Of a stretch of 5,558 nt of DNA, positions 1 through 4,523 are shown in pieces. The notes below the pieces were generated by a model. That model did no database searches. It saw only the letters and a program-made list of their open reading frames with translations, and was not told the DNA's origin. Position 1 is the first letter of the stretch. Each line of letters begins with the position of its first letter. The translations under genes were made by a program, and so were the position numbers. The stretch is taken from assembly GCA_964647395.1 (NCBI GenBank), contig CAZYHR010000149.1, positions 1 through 5,558 on the forward strand, written 5' to 3'. Source of the stretch: Phosphoribacter sp964647395. Lineage in GTDB: Bacteria > Actinomycetota > Actinomycetes > Actinomycetales > Dermatophilaceae.

Positions 1-82
1 GCTGGACCTCGGTCCGCAGCAGGGTGAGCAGCTCACCCTCGAAGGAGTCGAGCTCGGGGGTGGGGGACTGGTGGGTCGTCAT
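1..82 (-). CDS. N-terminus of an unidentified protein encoded directly downstream of an ECF sigma factor (partial)
   Basis: Only the first 27 codons are in the window; the gene runs off the left edge. The ATG (82-80) overlaps the sigma-factor stop TGA (81-79) as ATGA, and a perfect AGGAGGT (minus strand, 95-89) lies 6 nt upstream, so the start is well supported. The visible peptide begins MTTHQSPTPELDSFEGELLT and continues with a leucine- and glutamate-rich stretch that looks like an amphipathic helix. No domain can be assigned from so little. Genes coupled this way to ECF sigma factors often encode an anti-sigma factor or a single-pass membrane partner, and a polar helical N-terminus fits that, but the function is inference from position alone. 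The start is confident; the identity is unknown. Confidence 0.75.
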   Translation of the reverse strand, partial: MTTHQSPTPELDSFEGELLTLLRTEVQ

Positions 83-672
83 GAGTGGACCTCCTGGACG
101 ACAGGCGCCGGGGTGGGCCCGGGCGCCTGGAGCTGGGACTGCATGGACTGCCGGGCCCGGTGCAGCCGGACCCGCGCGGTGACCGGCTGCACGCCCAGCG
201 CCGCTGCGGCGTCGGTGAGGGAGAGCCCGTCGACGGCGACGAGCTCGAAGACCGCCCGTTGGGCGGCGGGGAGGCGGTCGAGGGCGGCATACAGGCGCCG
301 GCTGTCCCGCTCGGCGTCGAGCCGCTCCTGCACCCGGGCCAGGGCGTCGGGCTGCAGCGGCCGGCGGCCGGCCAGCCGCCCCACGGCGCGCAGCTCGCGG
401 GCTCGGCGGCGCAACTCGTCGGCGACGACGTTGCGGGCGATGCCGTAGAGCCAGGCGACCGGAGCACCACGGCTGGGCGAATAGCGCGCCGCGGAGTCGA
501 TGACCGCGACGAAGATGTCACCGGTCAGGTCGGCCGCGAGCTCCGGGTCGCCGACCCGGCGCGCGACGAAGCGCTGCACCGCCTCGACGTGTTCGCGGTA
601 GAAGCGCTCGAAGGCGTCCGGGTCGGTCGCGATCCGGGGGATCGTCTCGGGTGTCGCTGCGAAGGTGTGCAT
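79..672 (-). CDS. ECF-type sigma-70 family RNA polymerase sigma factor
   Basis: This 197-aa protein has the two-domain layout of extracytoplasmic-function sigma factors, which direct RNA polymerase to a specific promoter set. Region 2 spans about residues 21-92, with FERFYREHVEAV at its start and the core-binding/-10 recognition segment AWLYGIARNVVADELRRR at about 73-90. A short linker rich in Arg, Leu and Ala follows. Region 4 spans about 127-178: LDRLPAAQRAVFEL, then the helix-turn-helix LSLTDAAAALGVQPVTARVR that contacts the -35 element. There is no region 1.1 or region 3, and the length is normal for the family. The last 20 residues are a Pro/Gln-rich tail. Only a weak purine tract (GAAGAACGAG) precedes the ATG. 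The gene starts 36 bases after the CNNM gene stop on the same strand and overlaps the next gene by ATGA. Its stimulus and regulon cannot be read from the sequence. Confidence 0.93.
   Translation of the reverse strand: MHTFAATPETIPRIATDPDAFERFYREHVEAVQRFVARRVGDPELAADLTGDIFVAVIDSAARYSPSRGAPVAWLYGIARNVVADELRRRARELRAVGRLAGRRPLQPDALARVQERLDAERDSRRLYAALDRLPAAQRAVFELVAVDGLSLTDAAAALGVQPVTARVRLHRARQSMQSQLQAPGPTPAPVVQEVHS
89..95 (-). promoter_or_regulatory. Strong Shine-Dalgarno for the gene downstream of the sigma factor
   Basis: The minus strand reads AGGAGGT here, 6 nt before the ATG at 82-80 and inside the last codons of the sigma-factor gene. It is a near-perfect anti-16S match, stronger than the weak purine tract before the sigma factor itself. 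The downstream protein may therefore be translated at least as efficiently as the sigma factor, as would be expected if it binds and restrains it (inference). Confidence 0.7.
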
Positions 673-708
673 GCTCGTTCTTCGTCGGGCACGCCGTGGC
701 GTTACGGG

Positions 709-1743
709 TCAGTTCCGGTCGGTCTCGTCGTCGAACTCGCCGAGCACCCGCTCGAGCAGGTCCTCGAGGGCGACGATGCCGACCACCTCGGTCTGACGGC
801 CGACGAACGCGAGCTGGGCCCGCTCGGCCCGCATCCGGCTGACCGCGTCGAGCAGCGGGGTGTGCTCGTCGAGGACGAGGGCCGGATAGCGCAGGACGGC
901 GACCGGATCGTCCCGGCCGACCGTGACCGAGGTGATCGCGTCGCGCACGTGGACCAGCCCGACCGGCCGCTCGGCCTCGTCGACGACCACCAGGCGGGAC
1001 CGGCCCGAGGCGAGGCTGACCCGCTCGACGTCGCCGGCCCGGGCGGTGTCCGCGATGGTCACCGCGTCCACCAGGGGCAGCGTCGCGGCATACAGCGGGG
1101 TGTCGTCCAGGGCCAGGGCACCGGCCAGCCGCTCGTGCTCGGTCTGGGGCAGCAGCCCGCCCGCGCGTGAGCTGTCGAGCAGCATCCGCAGCTCCTGCGG
1201 GCCGTGCACGTTGGCCAGCTCGTCCTGGGGCTCCACCTTGACCAGCCGCAGCAGCAGGTTGGCGATCCAGTTGAGCAGCGCGAGCAGCGGGCGCACCACG
1301 GTCGTGAAGGCCCGGAACGGGATGCCCAGCCAGACCGCGGAGCGCTCGGCGTCGGAGATCGCCCACGACTTCGGGGCCATCTCGCCGACGACCATGTGCA
1401 GGAAGACGACGATGGCGACCCCGAACGCCACCCCGATCGCCCCGGCGAGCGCGTCGGGCAGGCCGGCCAGCCCGAACAGGGTCGCGAAGATGTCGGCGAC
1501 CGCGGGCTTGGCCAGCGCTCCGAGCCCCAGGGTGCACAGGGTGATGCCGAGCTGGGCGCCGGCCAGCATGAGGGAGAGCTCGCGGGCGTTGCGCACCGCC
1601 ACCCGGGCGGCCCGGCCACCCTGGGCCGCGCGGTCCTCGAGCCGGTGCCGGCGCGCCGCGACGACCGCGAACTCCGCGGCGACGAAGAACGCGTTGAGCA
1701 CGAGCAGCAGCAGCGAGAGGCTGAGGGCGACCCCGAGGCTCAT
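709..1743 (-). CDS. CNNM/DUF21 and CBS-domain membrane protein ('hemolysin family'), short form without CorC_HlyC domain
   Basis: This 344-aa protein belongs to the CNNM/CorC superfamily, whose characterised members take part in Mg2+ (and Co2+) transport or efflux; 'hemolysin' is a legacy name. The CNNM transmembrane domain covers about residues 1-170. It has hydrophobic segments near 4-30, 57-78, 98-120 and 143-165, and the conserved motif VVGEMAPKSWAI at 118-129. A tandem CBS pair follows (about 210-272 and 283-338), a cytosolic nucleotide-sensing module; LVHVRD and GIVALEDLLERVLGEFDDE mark the ends of the two repeats. The protein stops there and lacks the CorC_HlyC domain present in its upstream neighbour. 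The second CBS has GRQTEV where the neighbour has a DEHGG turn. I chose ATG 1743 because it overlaps the upstream stop as ATGA, has GAGGTGA 7 nt upstream and opens the hydrophobic N-terminus; the frame remains open further upstream but that part is not protein-like. The transported ion is not determined. Confidence 0.92.
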   Translation of the reverse strand: MSLGVALSLSLLLLVLNAFFVAAEFAVVAARRHRLEDRAAQGGRAARVAVRNARELSLMLAGAQLGITLCTLGLGALAKPAVADIFATLFGLAGLPDALAGAIGVAFGVAIVVFLHMVVGEMAPKSWAISDAERSAVWLGIPFRAFTTVVRPLLALLNWIANLLLRLVKVEPQDELANVHGPQELRMLLDSSRAGGLLPQTEHERLAGALALDDTPLYAATLPLVDAVTIADTARAGDVERVSLASGRSRLVVVDEAERPVGLVHVRDAITSVTVGRDDPVAVLRYPALVLDEHTPLLDAVSRMRAERAQLAFVGRQTEVVGIVALEDLLERVLGEFDDETDRN

Positions 1744-3178
1744 CGTCCGCTCACCTCGGTCTGGTCGCCGGTCTGGTCGCCCCCGGCCGTCGCGTCGTCG
1801 GGCAGGTCGCTGACGCTGAGCCGCACCTGCTCCGGGACGTGCCGGCCGAGCCGCTCGACGACGAGGGTGACCTGGCGGGCCGGGGTCGGCTCGTCCGCGG
1901 CCAGGTCGCCCGGCAGCCGCACCGTGACGACGTCGCCGACGTGCGGCATCCGGCCGAGCTCGGCCATGACCAGCCCGGACAGGGTGTCGTAGGCCGCGTC
2001 CCCCGGGATCGCGACGCCGGTCGCGTCCTCGACCTCGTCCAGCCGGGTGCGTCCCGGGATCGACCACTGCTGGGGCCCGCGCCCGACCAGTCCCGGCAGG
2101 CCGGCCTGCTCGTCGTCCTCGTCGAGGATCTCGCCGACCAGTTCCTCGGCGATGTCCTCCAGGGCCAGCACCCCGCAGAAGCCGCCGTGCTCGTCCACGA
2201 CGACGGCGAGCTGCGTGTGCTCGGCACGCAGCGCGTCGAGCGCCTGCGGCAGCGACACCGTCTCGGGCAGCCGCAGCACGTCGCGGCGCAGCGTCGCGAC
2301 CGTGCTGGTGGCCCGCCGGGCCGCCGGGACGGTGAGCACGTCGNNNNNNNNNNTGGTGCGCGGGCCGGTGGGTCCTGCTACTGCTCGATGCCGACGATGT
2401 CGTCGGGAGCGTCGCCGAGCACCGGGAAGCGGGTGTGGCCGGTCTGCTCGGCCAGCGCGACCAGCTCGGGCACGGTCGTCGTCGGTCGGACCGTGTGCAC
2501 CTCGACCCGGGGGGTGACGACCTGCCCGGCCGACAGGTCGGTGAAGGCCAGGCCGCGGTCCAGCAGCGCGGAGACGTCGTGGTCGATCGCGCCCGCCTCG
2601 AGCGAGGCGTCGATGATCCGCTCGAGGTCCTCGGCGGTCGCTCCGTGGCTGAGCTCCTCGACCGGCTCGATGCCGACCGCCCGCAGCAGCCGGGTGCTCG
2701 CGCCGTCGAAGAGGCGGATGATCGGCCCGGCGATCGTCAGGTAGAGCAGCGTCGAGCGGGACAGCGCCCGGGCCAGCGCCACCGACCGGGCGATCGCCCA
2801 GTTCTTCGGGGCGAGCTCGCCGACGACCATCTGCAGCGCGGTGGAGAACAGCAGCACGGCCAGCAGCGAGACCGACAGCCGCACGGCATACGACCAGCCG
2901 GTGCCGCCGAGCAGCTCGGCCAGCCCGCGACCGATGAGCGGCTCGCCGGCGTAGCCGACGAGCAGCGCGGTGACCGTGATGCCGAACTGCGCCCCCGAGA
3001 GGGTGAACGAGAGCCGCTCGGTGACCCGGAAGGCCCGCTCCGCGGCGGGGTCGCCCTGCTCGGCGAGCCGACGCAACTGGTTGCGGTCGACCGCGACATA
3101 GGCGAACTCCTGCGCGACGAAGTAGCCGGTCGCCACCGTGAGCAGCACGACGACGGCGACGCCTAGCGCAACCTCCAT
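1740..3178 (-). CDS. CNNM/DUF21-CBS-CorC_HlyC membrane protein ('hemolysin family', CorC/MpfA-like), interrupted by an assembly gap
   Basis: This is the long paralogue of the downstream gene. The N-terminal part (3178 to 2381, 266 codons) has a CNNM membrane domain at about residues 1-170, with the motif VVGELAPKNWAI at 118-129. It continues with VTPRVEVHTV (about 221-230) and FPVLGDAPDDIVGI (251-264), the first CBS repeat. The reading then reaches a TAG (2380-2378) and a 10-N gap (2344-2353). The C-terminal part (2342 to 1740, 200 codons plus stop) resumes in a different frame with DVLTVPAARRATSTV. It carries the second CBS (AVVVDEHGGFCGVLALEDIAEELVGEI), then the CorC_HlyC domain (WSIPGRTRLDEVEDATG through MPHVGDVVTVRLPG), ending in a polar tail. 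The two parts together would give about 470 aa, normal for the family. Homologues need only about four residues between the two intact stretches, so the stop, the frame change and the extra bases are probably contig-end error rather than a true mutation. The start is ATG 3178, with GGGAGG 8 nt upstream. It overlaps the next gene as ATGA. A genuine pseudogene cannot be excluded. Confidence 0.85.
1751..1757 (-). promoter_or_regulatory. Shine-Dalgarno for the short CNNM gene
   Basis: GAGGTGA on the minus strand, 7 nt before ATG 1743, within the last codons of the upstream gene. Together with the ATGA overlap it fixes the start at 1743 rather than at any upstream in-frame codon. Confidence 0.6.
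1758..1781. repeat. Perfect 12-bp tandem direct repeat (two copies) in the C-terminal tail of the long CNNM gene
   Basis: The unit GGTCTGGTCGCC occurs at 1758-1769 and again at 1770-1781. On the coding (minus) strand it adds an in-frame GDQT-GDQT to the extreme, probably disordered C-terminus of the long CNNM protein. It looks like a slippage duplication and shows no sign of function. Confidence 0.8.
2344..2353. other. Assembly gap (10 N) inside a coding sequence
   Basis: Ten consecutive N join two contigs; the round number suggests a scaffold gap of unestimated size. The reading frame differs on the two sides, and an in-frame TAG lies at 2380-2378 on the side encoding the N-terminus. The bases between that stop and the gap (2354-2377) encode nothing resembling the family, so this contig end is suspect. 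Confidence 0.95.
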
Positions 3179-3186
3179 GGGCCGAT

Positions 3187-3192
3187 CCTCCC
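3187..3192 (-). promoter_or_regulatory. Shine-Dalgarno for the long CNNM gene
   Basis: GGGAGG on the minus strand, 8 nt before ATG 3178. It settles the start over longer readings that would run into the divergent regulator gene. A weak 5-bp GC stem (3180-3184 with 3198-3202) would place this site in its loop. Confidence 0.65.
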
Positions 3193-3241
3193 AGCAGCGG
3201 CCAGTGTCGCCGCATTGTCCCGCGGATTCGGTGCGATGGTC

Positions 3242-3271
3242 TTGTCTAAACCGCACATGCGGACCTAGTGT
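3242..3271 (+). promoter_or_regulatory. Predicted sigma-70-type promoter of the mod operon, giving a leaderless transcript
   Basis: A -35-like TTGTCT (3242-3247) and a -10-like TAGTGT (3266-3271) are separated by 18 bp. The expected transcription start, about 7 nt after the -10 box, is 3278, the A of the regulator's ATG. No Shine-Dalgarno precedes that ATG, which agrees with leaderless translation, common in actinobacteria. These are also the most AT-rich hexamers in this part of the window. There is no experimental support. Confidence 0.5.
3251..3262. repeat. Palindrome CCGCA-CA-TGCGG in the divergent intergenic region (candidate operator)
   Basis: A perfect 5-bp inverted repeat with a 2-bp centre lies between the predicted -35 and -10 boxes of the mod operon promoter. 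A bound dimer there would block RNA polymerase. The HTH-Mop protein encoded immediately downstream is the obvious candidate ligand, giving molybdate-responsive autoregulation. That link is inference from position; 5-bp arms are short for such GC-rich DNA, so chance is possible. Confidence 0.45.
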
Positions 3272-3277
3272 CACGGC

Positions 3278-3694
3278 ATGTCTAGTTATCGCATCAGTGA
3301 GTCGGCGCAGCTGCTCGGGGTCAGCGACGACACCCTGCGTCGCTGGGTCGAGGCGGGCCGGCTCGAGGTCACCCTCGATCACGCGGGCCGCCAGGTCATC
3401 CCGGGCGCCGCCCTGGCGACCCTGGCCCAGGACGTCGCGGCGGCCGCCGACCGGCCCGAGCCGCGGCCGGTCGTCTCGGAGTCGGCCCGCAACCGCTTCG
3501 TCGGCCTGGTCACCCGGGTGCTGCGCGACGGGGTCATGGCCCAGGTGGAGCTGCAGGCCGGGCCGCACCGGATCGTCTCGCTGATCTCCCGGGAGGCCGC
3601 CGACGAGCTGGGCCTGGAGCCCGGGGTGCTCGCGATCGCCGCCGTCAAGTCCACCAACGTCGTCATCGAGGTCCCGGCCTCGCGAGGAGCCTGA
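3278..3694 (+). CDS. Molybdate-responsive regulator-like protein: MerR/excisionase-type HTH fused to a Mop (TOBE) domain
   Basis: This 138-aa cytosolic protein probably senses molybdate or tungstate and controls the transporter genes that follow. Residues 4-30 (YRISESAQLLGVSDDTLRRW, then VEAGRLE) form a MerR/excisionase-type helix-turn-helix, followed by DHAGRQVIPGAAL, the usual C-terminal part of that domain. After an Ala/Pro linker, residues 69-132 form one Mop/TOBE domain. It starts at the family signature SARN (69-72), continues with VTRVLRDGVMAQVEL and SLISREAADELGLEPG, and ends with KSTNVVIEV (124-132); the SARN and KST segments lie in the oxyanion-binding regions of known Mop proteins. 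This differs from E. coli ModE, which has a LysR-like winged HTH and two Mop domains. One Mop per chain implies assembly of several chains to form complete binding sites. No Shine-Dalgarno is visible and the start appears leaderless. modA begins 1 bp after the stop. Similar proteins occur beside actinobacterial mod operons; the regulatory role is inferred. Confidence 0.88.
   Translation: MSSYRISESAQLLGVSDDTLRRWVEAGRLEVTLDHAGRQVIPGAALATLAQDVAAAADRPEPRPVVSESARNRFVGLVTRVLRDGVMAQVELQAGPHRIVSLISREAADELGLEPGVLAIAAVKSTNVVIEVPASRGA
3685..3689 (+). promoter_or_regulatory. Shine-Dalgarno for modA
   Basis: AGGAG lies in the last codons of the regulator gene, 6 nt before ATG 3696. With the 1-bp gap between the TGA and the ATG it supports coupled translation and fixes the modA start. 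Confidence 0.65.
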
Positions 3695-3695
3695 G

Positions 3696-4523
3696 ATGTC
3701 CCGGTATGCCGCCCGGCCGGCTCGCGCCCGCCGGTCCGCGACCCTGGTCGTCACCCTGTTCGCGGTCCTGCTCGCCGCCGCCTGCTCCAGCGGCGGGTCC
3801 GGCGCCGCGACGACCCCCGGCGCGACGACCGGCGCGACGAGCCCCCCGGCGAGCGGCTCGCGCACCCTGACGGTGCTGGCCGCCGCGTCGCTGACCGAGT
3901 CGTTCACCGCGATCGCCCGCACCTTCGAGGCCGCTCACCCGGGCACCAAGGTTGTGCTGAGCTTCGGGGCCAGCTCGAGCCTGGCCCAGCAGGCGATCAA
4001 CGGCGCCCCCGCCGACGTCTTCGCGTCCGCGAGCCAGGCCACCATGGACCAGGTCGTCAAGGGTGGTGCCGCGCAGGGCTCCGAGATCTTCGCCCGCAAC
4101 GTCGGGCAGATCGTCGTGCCCAAGAACAACCCGGCCGGCCTCGCCGGGATCGCCGACCTGACCAAGCCCGGGGTCAAGGTCGCCGTGTGCCAGCCGACCG
4201 TGCCCTGCGGGGTGGTGGCCGACGAGCTGTTCCGGGCGGCCGGGCTGGCGGTGACCCCGGTGACCCGGGACAGCGACGTGCGCGCGGTGCTGACCAAGGT
4301 GCGCCTGGGCGAGGTCGACGCCGGCATCGTCTACACCACCGACGCGGCCGCCGCCAAGGACGACGTCCAGGCGATCCCCACCCAGCCGGAGATCACCACG
4401 AACTATCCGATCACCGTCCTGCGGCAGTCGGGCGAGCCCCAACTGGCCGCCGAACTGGTCGCCCTGGTGCGCTCCGCCGCAGGGCAGCAGGTGTTGGCCG
4501 ACCACGGCTTCCGCAGCCCGTGA
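3696..4523 (+). CDS. modA: Molybdate ABC transporter substrate-binding lipoprotein ModA
   Basis: This 275-aa protein captures molybdate (or tungstate) outside the membrane and delivers it to ModB. It begins with an Arg-rich n-region, then a hydrophobic core (about 16-29) and a lipobox ending LAAAC with Cys30. A Ser/Gly/Thr/Pro linker follows to about residue 55, so it is probably a lipoprotein anchored to the outer face of the membrane. Family motifs run in order: TVLAAASLTESF (59-70), LSFGASSSLAQQ (88-99), GAPADVFASAS (103-113), VAVCQPTVPCG (162-172) and GEVDAGIVYTTDA (205-217). By alignment from memory, Ser65, a Ser in the 93-95 run, Val195 and Tyr213 match the oxyanion ligands Ser12, Ser39, Val152 and Tyr170 of E. 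coli ModA; Cys171 falls where E. coli has Ala125. Length is normal once the linker is counted. The gene lies 1 bp after the regulator and overlaps modB by GTGA. A strong hairpin follows the stop. Confidence 0.96.
   Translation: MSRYAARPARARRSATLVVTLFAVLLAAACSSGGSGAATTPGATTGATSPPASGSRTLTVLAAASLTESFTAIARTFEAAHPGTKVVLSFGASSSLAQQAINGAPADVFASASQATMDQVVKGGAAQGSEIFARNVGQIVVPKNNPAGLAGIADLTKPGVKVAVCQPTVPCGVVADELFRAAGLAVTPVTRDSDVRAVLTKVRLGEVDAGIVYTTDAAAAKDDVQAIPTQPEITTNYPITVLRQSGEPQLAAELVALVRSAAGQQVLADHGFRSP

Noticed and set aside
690..716. ECF-like promoter GGAAC (minus strand, 716-712) with CGTG (693-690), 18 nt apart, upstream of the sigma factor; would imply autoregulation.
   Set aside because: The -10 part is CGTG rather than a clear CGTT or GTC motif, and short GC-rich hexamers of this kind arise often by chance here. 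It also overlaps the end of the CNNM gene.
85..1170. Long plus-strand open frame of 361 codons across the sigma factor and CNNM gene.
   Set aside because: Its composition is that of an antisense shadow in GC-rich DNA (Arg/Gly/Asp-rich, no domain), whereas the minus strand encodes clear family motifs.
1744..2067. N-terminal extension of the short CNNM gene by 108 in-frame codons.
   Set aside because: That stretch is a shadow of the C-terminal domain of the long CNNM gene (Arg/Pro/Gly-rich). The ATGA overlap, Shine-Dalgarno and hydrophobic N-terminus fix the start at 1743.
2354..2377. Insertion sequence or mobile-element edge at the contig break that might explain the failed assembly.
   Set aside because: Only 24 odd bases are visible, with no inverted repeat, target duplication or transposase sequence; a plain contig-end error explains it.
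3180..3202. Small hairpin (GGCCG with CGGCC arms) with the CNNM Shine-Dalgarno in its loop, suggestive of a thermometer or riboswitch.
   Set aside because: The stem is only 5 bp, the loop is long and there is no supporting conserved structure; expected by chance at this GC content.
4187..4519. Upstream extension of modB in its open frame.
   Set aside because: It lies entirely within modA and is low-complexity Arg/Gly-rich translation; GTG 4520 overlapping the modA stop is the natural start.
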